Shown here: positions 36,173 through 49,192 of the stretch, piece after piece
Position numbering within the stretch: position 1 is the stretch's first letter
Layout of the letters: the number at the start of each line of letters is the position of its first letter
Source: Warburgia ugandensis
Lineage: Eukaryota > Streptophyta > Magnoliopsida > Canellales > Canellaceae
NCBI GenBank assembly: GCA_035236585.1
Contig: CP141128.1
Coordinates: forward strand, 29,169,618 to 29,233,617
Direction of reading: 5' to 3'
DNA length: 64,000 nucleotides
Made by a program: the position numbers and the translations under genes
Notes under the pieces: model-generated
What the model saw: only the letters and a program-made list of their open reading frames with translations
What the model was told of the DNA's origin: nothing
Database searches by the model: none

Positions 36173-36352
36173 CGGACACCTAAGCATGTTGCTGAGAAAA
36201 ATGATCTTTTCAAGTGTGTTCAATTAATCAGGAAGGAGTTAAAGACAAGGCATTTGGTTGGGAATGCTGAGAGACGACACGATGAGGAGGAGGAATTACT
36301 TCTAAGTCAGAAGAGGTATAAAGGACTACATGTACATGATGATTCAATGTGA
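36173..36352 (+). pseudogene. Coding-like segment inside the family-O LTR, possible captured gene piece
   Basis: Sixty codons are open between stops, with a composition unlike the surrounding AT-rich LTR: many K, R, E and L residues and a run of four E. I recognise no family, and it does not resemble Gag or Pol. Just upstream, the codon CGA of the 5' LTR (in 'gaccgacagaca', about 13697-13708) is TGA here, a CpG-type transition, so the frame was probably longer. In the 5' LTR the same segment (about 13690-13840) is broken by one extra A and a deletion of about 40 bp. A captured host gene fragment is a plausible source; a chance ORF remains possible. Confidence 0.4.
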
Positions 36353-38048
36353 ATGCAAAACTTCTTCTGTTTAGGAATGCTTATTATCCAGGTTAAAACA
36401 ATGATGAATGGAAAGTTAGATCTTGTGGGTAAACATGTTGTTGCTTGTTTCAACTTGACTACCAGTTTGTTGGCTTAGTGATGAAGGTTGAAAGTAAAAT
36501 TATTACCAAAATTAGTGGAAACAACATGCATTGTGAGAATCCTCCATTGATGTCTATGATATCTTCAGACACACATTTGTTTACCTAGGCATCTATTCTT
36601 TGATGGATTCACTAATGGTTATCAGCATAAAAGCCACTGGTATTGCCATACAGCTTGCAATAGAGGGAATAAGGCAAGTTGTGTATCCTAAACATGTTTT
36701 GTTCTTTTTGTTGCCATAGCAGCTGTATGTATTCTAACTCAATTTGAATACATGAATACATTGAAGCATACGGGGTAGATCGTGGAAAAGAGGACAATTA
36801 AAGCTAGTAGAATTCGATTGACATGTCACACAAGGTAGGTAAAAATTTAAGACAGCATGTCTAAATAATAAGGTGCATGTTCTCACTTGATCTTATTTCT
36901 GATTATATGATTGATATTTGATATGCTTTAAATTGAAATGATAAAATAATGTTAATTAAAAGAATTGCATGTTATAATTGATGCTTATGACTTGTACATC
37001 ATGTATATGAATTCTGAAATTATGTTTATTTTACATGTGTACCATGCCAGTATTGGTGATGTATCAATCTAGGTTTATAAGATACATCCTTGGTGGGTTA
37101 TCACCAAAAAAGTGAGGATGTTATTCTTGTTATGAAATATATGAACAGGCAAATTGCCAACTATTATGATTATCTTACATTCGGGCATGATGACCTGAGA
37201 GTTTTATTTTAGATAGGCATATGCGTGGGGATGCTATGCTAGGAGATTTATGAGAGTTTGGCCACCCACTCTCCAAAATTTATGATATGATGGATACCTT
37301 GCCCTAGGTGTGGCCAAAAGTCAGGTAGGGCAATTATGGGAAGGACCTACTATGGTACTAGCAGTATATAGGGGCACACATCCAGGCGCGCTGTTATGGA
37401 TTAGTGTTGCGATGCATAGTAGTCCTTATGTTTGATGCACTATGGTGCTTATATTAGAGCATTATGAGATGTCTTATATTGTTTTCCAGTACTGGCTGGA
37501 GGATTGTGGCCCCGTATAGTGAGGGGCATGAGGATTATCTTGATATACCAGAAAATGCTGGAATAGTCTAGGAATGCAAATTAGATGACATTGATTAGAT
37601 TCCTAATTTTGTATATCTTTTAACAATTTTCATATATGTGTACGGATACTATATGTATATGATTGAGGGCATAGTTTCATATAAGTTTCATATGGGTGTA
37701 TGAATAGGTAGAACTGTTATGTAGAGTATTGTTAATGGAATTGGATTAGTTTATATAGATAATAAATAATAATTAAAGATGTTTGATAAATCAATGGATT
37801 ACTTATAAGTATGAAACATGTAGATATGGATAATTATGAAACATGTTAATAATTGATTTATCAGTGGATTGTTAATGAATATGAAACATGTAGATATCTA
37901 GTTTATAAATTGATTATTGAAATGTGAGACATACAGTAAATCCAATTCAATATAATTGCTATGAAAGTGAATCTTTTAATTACTATGGAATAATAATTTA
38001 TCTTAAGATTTAACATGCTTCTTAAACTCTCCTACCAAGCATAGCTTG

Positions 38049-38087
38049 CTGAGATATTGTAAATGTTTTATGTTTACAATATCTCAG
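38049..38087 (+). repeat. 15-bp perfect hairpin in the family-O 3' LTR
   Basis: It is identical to that at 15643-15681, with its centre about 415 bp from the LTR 3' end. Confidence 0.92.
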
Positions 38088-38483
38088 ATACAGATAGATA
38101 GGAGAAGATGTACACAAGAAGAGGAATCTAGCAACCATACTTCTGCGCTCAAGTATACATTTTATTACAGCTTTTGTATTATGTAGTTAGTCATTTAAAT
38201 TGTAATATTGTACATTTAATATAATGATTATATTTAATATAATGATTATAGGGGCTGTGTATGTGAATCACTAGATGGGTCCTAGTTGTTTCATAAGATG
38301 TATGTCTATCTTCTATAAAAACTATATATATATATGTGGTGTGAGCATGATGGTGACATCCAGGTTCTTGGAAAAATGAATTTCAAAATAAAATCTTTTG
38401 CTATTTTGAATTTTAAAAATTTAGAGTGGCCACCTTTTGAAAATAAATGTGAAAATTTTTCATGAAAAACCTGGGGTGACACA

Positions 38484-38488
38484 TAACA
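38484..38488. repeat. Probable target-site duplication, right (family O)
   Basis: taaca, one transition away from caaca at 12632-12636. Confidence 0.6.
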
Positions 38489-40191
38489 AGTGCTCAATCA
38501 ATCACAACATAGACACTTATAGGAATTGCGAAGCTACCTTAAAAGATTCAAAACCTTTCCTTTCATGTGCTCTTTTTCATAAGCATTTCTTTCTTTTCAT
38601 TTTATTTGAGTGGCAGCAAAGCACATCTTTCATGCAACACCATGGAAGCATAACTTATAGAGGATAAGATAGAGATCAAAATCATATGCATCATTTCAAT
38701 ATAGAAACATGTTGATTCTAAACATTTATCCAGTCATATAACATGTATCCCTTTTTCTTTCATTTGAACAATAATTTCAAATACATCATGCTAAATATCC
38801 TATAATTCATACCACTTACCATTTATGAACAAAGTCATTATAGACTTCAAAACATATATCCTTTTTCAAAAGCTCTCGATGCATTCTTTTCAAAGATATG
38901 AGAAGCTTTCCAAATCCATTACCATGGTAGCCATAAAACAAGATTTCCACAAGTTTTCAAACATACATCTATAAATGATTAGACAATGCACTTAGCCACC
39001 ATATTCATGCTTCAATTTATCAATTCAAGATATGAAGTACCCAACCATTCCATACATCATTTATAGCTAATGACAAGTAGATCATCTATTAAGAATTCAT
39101 GAAACTTTTCAATGCTTTCAACCATTTAACAAGATAAGAAAAATCAGAAATCATATGAGATTTATTTTCAATAAGATACATGAATACAAACAATGATTCA
39201 CAGTGAGTTTGGATCTTGGTTGTTCACAATAGAGTTAATGGTGAAGTCCTTAGCAATCACTAATAAACATGCTTCCATTATAAACTGTAAATATGTGAAA
39301 ATCCATAGCACTTATTCATAGTATTACGTGCATCTCCTCAAAGATAAATATTGAACATTTTATATGAGAATTACCAAGTTTAGACCATCCAAAAACAATA
39401 GTTAAGCTACCATAAGATTTATGTCAAAAACTCATGATACTTCTGCTACACATTTTATAGGCATGAGAAAAATACCTATCTTACAAGTAGCTAGGGTTAG
39501 AGTTCCTTCAATAAATCTTTTAGTAATATTTACAAGTATAAGATACCCATTCATTAAGGTTGTTTTTCTATAAAGACAGTCATAATTTTTTCTTAATATA
39601 GATCTATTTTATGTGATTATATGAAGCCAATTATGTAAGATTCATGCCATTCCAAAACGCATTGGATCTACTTTCCTTTCCAAGCTCTTAAAACAATACA
39701 AGTAATCATCATTTCATACTATGAGTGCTGCAAATATTATATTAACAACTTCTCATACATCAGCAACCAACTAAAAGATCAGTTCATGTGTTTTCATCTC
39801 CAATATTTCCCTAAACTTAGACATTGTTTATATGGACATATATTGGTCCTGTAGTGTTCCTATCATACCATTTCCAGCCAAGGAAATCCCTTAGCCATTG
39901 AAAGTATATCTAATCATTTTATAACTAATCCAGTCAAGTGTCAAGTATGAAGCATTGCAGTAAGTTTCTCATGTTTCCTATCTTTAATTCATTCAACTAC
40001 CAACAACTAGAACTAGACATGAATTTCATGCTTAGAAAACAAGTAAAAGTGAGCTAGATTTCCATGACAATTAGAGACTATGACAACCAGAGATCATTTA
40101 ACAATAAATTTTAACATCAATACATGAAATATTCCATAGGTTTTGCATACATATCATAGCCTAAAGTCCAATAGATTTAGACATCTCCATA
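38489..40191. other. Non-coding stretch, nothing firm
   Basis: AT-rich sequence without a supported ORF, terminal repeat or RNA gene. Confidence 0.4.
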
Positions 40192-40740
40192 TAGGAAATT
40201 GCATTGAACTATGCTCATTCCCTGCACCATTACCCCATCAATTTCATCATCATTTTCCATCCCATTAAGGTAATTCATAGCCAACATGTAAGGTAATGTA
40301 TGAAAATGATCTGAAAGAATTTTCATGGCATTTGGAACTCATTCCATAGCCAAATACAAGGGAGCAATGGACTAGATTTCTGCAAGAAATTGCATGAGCT
40401 ACACTCATTCCCAACACCATTATTCCATAAATTTCAATCCCATGAAGGTAATTCATAGCCAAAACTTAGGATAATTATATGACAATGATCTCAGAGAATT
40501 TTCATGGCATTTGGAGCTAATTCCATAGCCAAATATAGGGAAGAAATGAATGGAATGCAAGAAACTGCAGTGAACTACACTCATTCCCCACACCCTTAGC
40601 CCATCAATTTCACCATCAATTGCCATCACATGAAGGTAATTAATAGTCAAAATGTAATTTAAATATATGAAAATAATCTCAGAGAATTTTCATGGCATTT
40701 GGAACTCATTCCATAGCCAAATATAGGCAAGAAATGGAGT
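40192..40740 (+). repeat. Tandem repeat, three units of about 177-190 bp
   Basis: Units start near 40192, 40382 and 40559. Each contains 'ctcattcc', 'aaggtaatt(c/a)atag', 'gaattttcatggcatttgga' and 'attccatagccaaata'. The two minus-strand 65-codon ORFs here only reflect the repeat. Confidence 0.88.
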
Positions 40741-42910
40741 AGATTTTCTATATGAAACTATGGTAGTTGCATGTCTTTTCCACCTTCTATGTGATAGTAA
40801 AATACACACATCCATTCCATTCAATCCCAAGACTTATCATTTGTGCATGATATCATCAATAATTAGTCCAAAAACCACATAAAATTCCTTGAAGCATAGA
40901 GATTATCTTAAATAGAAAAGCATCCCAAAATTTTCAACCTTCTAAGTTGTAGAAATTTATCTAGAAGTCTAAGCCACAAGCAAACATATTCCAAGCTATT
41001 AAATCCATTCAAGTTTGGAACCACAACATATCATTCACTAGCATACATTAGAGCAATTCATGCATGAAAATTGGGAAACAAAATCTTACAAGTTGAAACA
41101 CAATTCCATCAACAAAACTAGGTTTATGTTATTACATGCAACTTAGAAACCCTCTTCAAACTACCTCTTTCGCTACTATTTTTGTTTTCTTTCTGCAAAA
41201 TAAGGCTTGGATTACATAAGAATTTTCCTATACCCCCACCTTCTATGAAGTACCCAAATTTCTAGATTTCTTGAGGTGGATTAAGATCCGAGCCAAGGTG
41301 AAATCTTTCTCTTAGGTGGGCATCTTTCTACTCTACTCCTTTAGGCAATCTAGGCTTGCTCAACTATCCAACTCTCAACTTATTCACTTCCTTTCTTCTT
41401 TTTTCCTTATTCCTCCTTTATTCCCTCTAATTTTCCTCAAGCTCTCACTCTCCATAGCACCAACCACACTCCACATCATATTGATGTTGTTTCAGCTAGT
41501 TGGGAAGTTTTTGTCAAGGTAGTTGCACACACTCTCTCTCTCTCTCTCCCCAAACAACTTACTTGGGCTAAGTGTGGCTACTGCCAAGGCCTTACATTCC
41601 ATGCCACATCTCCCATGCTGAGCATGCTTGCATTATTTAATTTTATTCATGTATGGGTTGATCATTACATCAGTCCCACACTTGACATGACCAACATGTC
41701 ATTTTCATGCAGATACACTTCATGTTTTCCTACTCACCCCATTTCATATCACCCCAAATTTTATTTCATTTTACATCATGTACCCTTAGTGTAGCTTATT
41801 ACTTAGTGTTACTTATGGATGGGTGGTCTATCTTATGATTAGCTACCATCCTAATGTTTAGTGCTTCTCATCTCATTATAGATGAAATATTATATATAGT
41901 AGCCCTGTATTTAGCAGTTTTAACCCTAGAATTACCTTAAGTATTAGTAATTAAGGGTTATTTTACATTTTACAAGATTAGGGTACAACTTAAAAAATAC
42001 TATTTTTAGCAATCAAAACTCTAAAAGAGAGCAATTCCATCATCCAAGCAATCTCATGAGCCCACATGACATAAATCATGAAGTTCAAAAGTTTCAAATG
42101 TTATGGTAGTGTCATTATCATATTTAGCACTGACAAAATCTCAATACACTACCCCTGACCTTATCTGTACTAAAGAGGGTGCCTTTATTAAAAGTGAGGA
42201 TGGCAAACTTCCCATGCATGCATTGAAGCATTCCACAACCTTGGAGAGTTCTTAAAAGAACCTAAATTCATATGCAATGGATGCACATCAATGTGATTTA
42301 TTTATGAAGAAAAATAGGTTAAAGGTTAGGGCTTATATGAATCATCTTCCATTCACTTTCCTCGTACATTGCACTCCAAAATGGGACAACGTAAGGGAGT
42401 CCACACTTTTTTCCATGGAAGTGGATGTGTAATACAAAAAAATAAATAAATAAATTAATTAAAACACACATTTTGACATGAAAGAAATAAAGAAAAATAT
42501 TAGGAGAAAAATGTGGTGAATAGAGAGACAATTTATGGAAAATCTACTACATACATTCATGCAAACTTTTGAAGGTTTCAATGGCTAAGATCTACCCTTG
42601 CTAATGGCTATCCTAAAGCATCCAATGAGAAATCACTTAAACATGGATGGAGCAATGAGACTCAAGGCTCAAAGAAGACTAGAAGTGGATGCCATTGGTG
42701 GAGATTTTTTCAATGGGTTGGTTGCCCATCTTTATTTTAGGAGAAAATGTGTTCTCCCAAAGAAGAAAACATATTCCACCTATTGAATGCTATTAGATAG
42801 AGATAAAAATGATAGGATAGGAGAGACTTATGGAGGAAGAGAGATTTGGACAAAAAAACCTCAATGGAATCAAAGTCATTCACTATAGGGTATACTTAAT
42901 CCAACAGATG
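40741..42910. other. Non-coding stretch with a TC microsatellite
   Basis: No supported gene. A TC/CT run lies at 41531-41548 in a pyrimidine-rich zone, and an 'aaat' repeat near 42440-42465. Confidence 0.45.
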
Positions 42911-42913
42911 AGA
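42911..42913. repeat. CACTA target-site duplication, left
   Basis: aga, matching 44383-44385. Three bases is the usual size for CACTA elements. Confidence 0.7.
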
Positions 42914-44382
42914 CACTATTAAAATTGGGGTTTTATATGATGGCTAAAAAAGGACAGTTTAAACATAACCATCTAACTAAAAATAATAAAATATAAAATT
43001 TTAAAATTGTCTCATAAAACTTCACATTATAAGATCCTTTCTAAAAACTTTCTTATAATGTCAGATTTTATAAGATGGTTTTCGAAAACTGTCTTATAAT
43101 TTAAAATTTTACAAGACAATTTTTAGAAAACTTTCTTATATAAATTTTTTATGAGGTGGTTTTTGAAAACCATATTATAATGTGAAGTTCTATAAGATGA
43201 TTTTTAGAAACTATCTTATGCTATTCAAAGAAAATTATGGTGGGAAAGAGGGAGAGAGTGATATCTAGGAAGAATATAGGATAATTTTTCTTGGCTTTCC
43301 AATAGAAGTAGAAAAGTGAAAAATAAAGATTGCGCTTTCATACATAGCTTATGACAAGCATAAAACGGTTATTCTGCCACTAAAACTGGAATGGAACAAG
43401 TATAGGGTCAATCGTCAGAGCAAGCTAAAAATTGTTACCTAGCATATGCGAATTTAAACTATTTCATATGCTTGTGATGCAATCATAGAACATCTGTCAT
43501 GAATTCAATTTCAACAGTTGGCTTGAGCAACTTATCCATACTTTATTTTAGTTTACATTTAGAAATCATTTATGAGAATGTACCTTCCTGGCATCATTTA
43601 TTTGTTGTTGTTTACTTTAATAAATGCATTATGTAGGTTGCAATTGAATTCTTTTAAATAATCATTAAGTGTCTTGTTCCCTTTGTGGTAGACTGCTATT
43701 TCAATAAAATTTTACATTTCCTTATTCCTTATTGTCTAATAGGTCATTTCCTTGGTGAGCTTACATAGTAACTCTTCTTTGATCTTACTGCAAGTGAATA
43801 TCAGGTGCTTTCTCTTATAAAACCTTGTAAAGTTGTTTATGGTTCTACATGTAATGGCAATAATTTTCTTAGTTGTATATATTTAGTTCAATTCATATGT
43901 AGAAAGAACTATGTATTGGGCATTAGAAATCTTGATGGTTTTATTTATTATTCTAAAACATTAGGAAAATCCATAAAAGGACTTGGTTCCTTAGTCATTG
44001 CAAGTATTGCCATACTTAAGTATCCCTTTGATTTTTATCCTCTTTTAGGTTCATTCTTATGAATGTTTAAGTGAATCATCCTTAAACATTGGAAGCTAAT
44101 TCTTATCTTTAGAAACACCCATAATACTTCTACAACAAGTTACACAAGGATAATTGAAATTGGGTTGTCTAGTTTTTGTCTTATATTAAATAGAATATAA
44201 GATGGTTTTTGAAAAAAACTCTTATATTAACCCAAAATATAAGATGGTTTTTGAAAATTCATCTTATATTTATTTAATATAAGATGGTTTTTGAAACTGT
44301 CTTATGTTTTTCTTTATTTTATAAGATGGCTAAGTATAAGACAAATTTTTAACCATCTTAAAAACCACTCTCTGTAGTAGTG
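42914..44382. mobile_element. Non-autonomous CACTA (En/Spm) DNA transposon, 1469 bp
   Basis: The left end begins CACTATTA. The right end, on the minus strand, begins CACTACTACAGAGAGTGG. The two ends align imperfectly over about 35 bp, including 'gatgg.taaaa'. Many subterminal repeats of the type 'ataagatggtttttgaaaa' occur in both orientations at about 42990-43220 and 44185-44375, a hallmark of CACTA elements. aga flanks both sides. The middle has no transposase; the 85-codon ORF at 43805-44062 is unrecognised and probably chance. It is inferred to be mobilised in trans by an autonomous relative. Confidence 0.88.
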
Positions 44383-44385
44383 AGA
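44383..44385. repeat. CACTA target-site duplication, right
   Basis: aga, matching 42911-42913. Confidence 0.7.
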
Positions 44386-47300
44386 AGAAATGAGCAACAA
44401 AAAATGTTGTTTTGAATAAGGAAACTTCTAAGAAATCTCAACCACTCAATCTAGTGAAGAATTATCCAGTGGTGAGGAATGAAGAGGAAAAAACCATGAA
44501 TCCCTTGACACCATTCTACACTCCCATGCAAATAAATTTCTACATATTTTACATATGCATCATGTGGAATGCATCATTTTCTTTAACAAGATTTTGCAAG
44601 GAAGTTTGGAGAAAACTTTCTGAAGAACGCCATAATCTTCATCCTCACATCTCCATCATTCAAGGAAGAAAGACAATCATCCAACCATCCATCCATACAG
44701 CTTATTGATCCTTTCCTAACTCCATGTTAGTCTCCCCTATCTCTTTTCATTCCCCTTTATCTCCACTGATCTTTTTCCCTATGCTTTCCAATTTCACTCC
44801 TTTCCTTTTAACCTATCTATTTTTATTCCTTCTTTTTTTTTTTCTATCATCATCTAACTCCCATGCCCATTCTACTTCTAATTCCCTCCATTCCTCACAT
44901 CCAACACAACCTCTAGCTTGTCATGCATTCCATGCCCCTTGGAGCCAGTGTAAGAGTCTCACCCATTCCCAACTTTCCATTCTTGCTGCACTTTAATTAT
45001 TACCATAAGTGCATAGATCTATTAGAGTATAGAAGGTGCAAGTACGGATCGATCCCATGAACACTCTTGAAATGGAGCTTAGCTAAAATATAAATCATTA
45101 CACTTTAACCTAGCCAAGAAGAATAAAGAAATAATGAATTTAAACACTACTACTTACTTTTAGTGCTAATAAAAGAACAATTATTAGCTAAAGCAAAGAA
45201 ATAAAAGAGAACTAAAGAGAGGATTTTCATTAATTCTCTAATATGTAACATTGCAATTACAATGAGAATATAGAAAAAAGGAAACATTAAAAGAAACTTC
45301 TTCCACCAAGCTTTAATTCTACTATAGGGCTTTCTTGTTGTGTCACTCGAAAGGAGCTTGCACACCTCTTTTGAACCCAAAATAAACTAAAATCTACCAC
45401 CATGCCACTTCCATATCTAACCCATCATGCCACCTCCATAATGTTATGCTTAGTTCCAATCCAAAGATCCTTGGGAATGAAGTCATAGGGAAGTTATAGA
45501 AAGAGGTAGCTACTTACTTTCCTAAAAGACCACCGTCCTTTATAGAAAAGAAGAGAAGAGTTGGAGGATAAAAATGTGTTCTTTTCCTTAGCTAAAACCT
45601 CTATGGAAGATGGTAGCTTTTCTAGGAGAAAGCAAGGAAAGGAATTCCTTAATGTTAGAGACTCTAAATAGAGTGTGGATATAGGGAATAAAATAATAGA
45701 AGAGAAGTGTAACTAAGCTAAGGTGCATCCATCAAAGTTGGACATCTCACTTTGCAATCTTAAAAGTGAGCTGAAATAAAAGAAGGAAAAGGACCTAAGG
45801 TGGGGCTGTGTACTAGAGATGGATGTCCCAACTTAACATGTATTGGGAGAGAGACATGGAAAAGAAAAAGAAGTAATTAGGTGAGAGTCATTCATTGAAG
45901 TTGAATGTCTCACCTTAAGTTGTTAGAAGGGAAGATGAAAGAGATCTAGAGTAGAATACACCCATTGGCCTTGGGTGTCCCACCTTATATTTGAAGGGAA
46001 AGGGTAAAAGCAAAACAAAAACATGGAGACAATGGTCCTTGGCTTAAGACTCACCAAATTCTAACTTAAGGAGACAATGAATGAACTAGGTACTTACCTA
46101 GGTTGAAGTATTCCTACCATCATGAAGCCTTGGGCTATAAATTAGAATGGATTTATGATTAGAATTGAATACTCTTACCTCTGCTCGTAGGAATTGGACA
46201 TGTGAAGCTGTGGGGGAGATGGCAAGAATGATCTCTCTCCCTTTGTTCCTCCAGACTTAGGCTTTGTGCTCTACGGAATGTTCAGTGATGGTTCTCCTTC
46301 ACACCTATTTATAGATTTTGTGGGGAGAAGTACTTAGAATTTGATGACTAGGATCATAAGGTGAAGGAATAAGGGAGTGGTTCAGATGAAATGGAGAAAG
46401 GAGGATAGAAAGAAAATTGGAAATAGGGGGCGTGGAGTTCAATTACGGTAAGAATGGCTTCTTAGATTGGAGAGGTAGAGGCAGATTGGATGAGGAATAT
46501 TAATGTGGATGAGAAGTAAAGATAGAATATGAAAGGATGAAAGAGATGGGGAACGATAGGAAGGAAGAATGCAGGGGATGATGGGGAATGGAAAGGAGAT
46601 AAGATAAGATATCTAGTATAGCTTTAATATGACTAGCAAGTGCATGGATGAATGTGGTAATTTTCATGTAAGAGAGGTCAATCCCATGGGGAATCTCACA
46701 AACTTTCAATAGATTGGATATTATTTAAGTTGCTTATCTTAGATAAAGAAAGAGGGTTTTGATTAAACTAGGAATTTTAAACAACATGAAATTGGAAACA
46801 TGCATTAAGTTAGAAACTACAACTAAAGGAAACTTTCTAAAAATAAAGATTTTCAATGGAATTAGAAACTTTCCTAACTAACATGCATTTAATAAAAGAA
46901 GCTACTGTGAAACTAGCATGAATGAATCTAGGAAACATAAACTTAAGGAAACTTGCTAAAAATGAAACTTTCCTAAAACTAAAATTAGAAACTTAGGAAA
47001 AACAACACTTCTAAAACTAAATTAGAAACTTTATAAACTAATCTAGGATGCAAATAACTAAACAAGTCACACTAAACTATCATGAAATAAGAGAACGACA
47101 ATCCAATTAAAGTAAAGTCACTTGATTTCCATGTATATGACTTATGGAGTCATGCATATGGTTTATGAGTGAGAGATGGCCAGAAATTATGAATTAAAAT
47201 CTAAATAACATGCAAAATAATCAAAGAACTCACTAAAGTATCTAAAAATCTAAATGGCTTCATAATATTTCAAGTAAATAAGGTGTATGGACTGCTAGAT

Positions 47301-48449
47301 ATTGCACATGAACATAAGATGAAAAATTCCAGTGACATGGTCTATATGATACTCAATTCAAGTAAGGTACAAAAAGAAACTTATTAGTCACTTTTCATTG
47401 AATATAACATTCATGAATTGAAATACTTTATTATTGGAATCAAGCAACAACAATAATCTTAACAACTTTATTAATTGAATGGCAAAATACATCAAGTTGA
47501 GTGCGCATGAACATGTATACAAAATTTGGAAATTGTGCACTCTTCTTATAGCTAAAACTTGATTCAAATGAAAGATTTAACACATTCCAATGACCTTATA
47601 CTAAACATAGATAACATGTAAGCGAAACTCAAAAGAGAATCAAAAGAAAAGAGGGCTTGAATGATGGGAACTACTCAAGGAAAATGAGGCCTAAAACTAG
47701 CTCCACAATTGGGTGAAAAACATGGAAATCAAGGAATGAAGCAAGAGATTCAATCTACTTTTTTCGGGGCTTTCACTACTAGAGGAGTAACTTAGATCAT
47801 GAAAGAATAAGCAAGAAAAATTATAGATATTGAAGCAAAGATCAAGAGAAAAAAAAAAGCTAGTTCTATGTGTATGGAATTAAAGAAACAAAACAAGAAC
47901 AACTTAACAATGAAAGCAAGGAATGCCAACCAGGTATTGACCTAGAATCAGAGTGAAAAAGAAAAAGAAAATAGTTGAGGAATCCAAGAGAAAGCATCCC
48001 AAAAGAAAACTAAAGTTCAAAGTTCTTGGATCACCAAGATATAGTGCTTCCTTCAAGGATTTAGACCAAGCCCCCTATTTGAATTTCACGTGGAATCCAT
48101 GGAGATTATATAGGGTTTTTCCATTTCCACTTTGGTGAGATCTTATTGTAGGAAAGAAAGATACAATTTTATATAGTACTTTGGTGGAAAGCTAGATGGA
48201 GAGAGGATTATAGGATTAACAAGTGTGGTGGCATGATGGAATTAAAATGGAGGCAGCGTCACCTTTTTAGGAAGCTAGCATGGAGTTCATCCTCTTCTAA
48301 TTGTGTGGTTTTGGTGGTTATGAAGGATGGGAAAAAGATAGGAATTTGAGGTGTTTTGAGTGTGAAATAGAATTAGAAGTTTCCAAATTAAGAGTTCAAC
48401 TTAGGTGACAACCGAATAAGGGGGAGGCCCCACTTTTTTAAGAAGGTGG
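44386..48449. repeat. Old diverged non-coding repeat block, copy 2
   Basis: From about 45005 onward it aligns in patches with 3440-4500 (motif at 45008-45075, then 'ttaacctagccaag', then 'gtgtcactc(a/g)a..ggagctt'). From about 46625 it aligns with 446-2050. No coding sequence is supported. ORFs of 98 and 90 codons at 44412 and 44724 have no recognisable features. Confidence 0.55.
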
Positions 48450-48454
48450 TTCCC
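48450..48454. repeat. Target-site duplication, left (solo LTR)
   Basis: ttccc, identical to 51261-51265. Confidence 0.9.
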
Positions 48455-48892
48455 TGTGACGACCTGGGTTTTCTCATGCATTTTAAAATGCAATATCTAA
48501 TTTCCTAAGGCGGGATGCATCCCTATTTGAAAACCATTTTATAAAAACCATGCAATGCAGCGGAAAGCCTTTAGTTTTAAACTCATTTTTGAAAAGCCCG
48601 AGTGTCATTTGCTTTCACAACAACTAAGGTAGTTTTTGAAAAACTTCAGAAATCATAAATGTTTTTCCCCAGGTCTTTCCAGTCACAATGCACAGCCCAA
48701 CTGTAACTAAGTACAAACACATGTCCAAAGGGTTGAGAGTTTACTTACATGCGTATTTGTTTCCTTTTGGATTCTCATAGCACTAACACAGATGTCCTCT
48801 TTTTGTGAGTGACGCTGTCCTGAACCATGATACATACAAACGTATCCTGTCCTTGAGTACTTACTGATGTCTGAAAAATGTTAAGAATTGGG

Positions 48893-48911
48893 TGAGTATA
48901 TAATATACTCA
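48893..48911 (-). repeat. Dyad in the family-S solo LTR
   Basis: tgagtatat and atatactca flank a single base and are perfectly complementary, centred about 447 bp from the LTR 3' end. The same dyad occurs at 59890-59908. Confidence 0.85.
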
Positions 48912-49170
48912 ATGGGGCCTATCAGTACTAGTTTTATAGCCTATCACTACTAGTTTTATAAATGCGTGAGATGTTTCAAAATCATATGCTCCTTCAAAAC
49001 ATGCGTATGTTTGAATACTCGAGTTCAATATCAGTATAAGAATCCATAATCAACTGAAATTCAAAATATACGTATGTTTGAATACTCGAGTTCAACATCA
49101 GTATAAGGATCCAAAATCAACTAAAATTCTTATAACTTAAAAGATCACATAATCCAAAGGTGAAAGTATC

Positions 49171-49192
49171 ATATATATATATATATATATAT
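49171..49192. repeat. AT microsatellite
   Basis: Eleven AT units inside the solo LTR. Confidence 0.9.

Larger units (their letters stand above)
12637..38483 (+). mobile_element. LTR retrotransposon, family O, split by a nested insertion
   Basis: This plus-strand element consists of a 5' LTR (12637-16055), PBS (16058-16070), an interior and a polypurine tract (34719-34728), followed by the 3' LTR (34729-38483). A family-G complex (17805-32229) interrupts it. Without that insertion the interior is about 4.2 kb. No Gag, protease, RT or integrase could be recognised, so it is probably a non-autonomous (LARD-like) or fully decayed element. The TGTAA(T/C)AACCCC start, the iMet PBS and the 'gaggacgaaatt' box before the PPT fit plant Ty3/gypsy chromoviruses of the Tekay/Del type; this assignment is inferred from ends only. 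Confidence 0.88.
34729..38483 (+). repeat. Family-O 3' LTR (3755 bp)
   Basis: It begins TGTAACAACCCC and ends GGGGTGACACA. It includes about 376 bp (about 34804-35180) missing from the 5' LTR. It also includes a coding-like segment at 36173-36352 that is broken in the 5' LTR. Confidence 0.88.
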
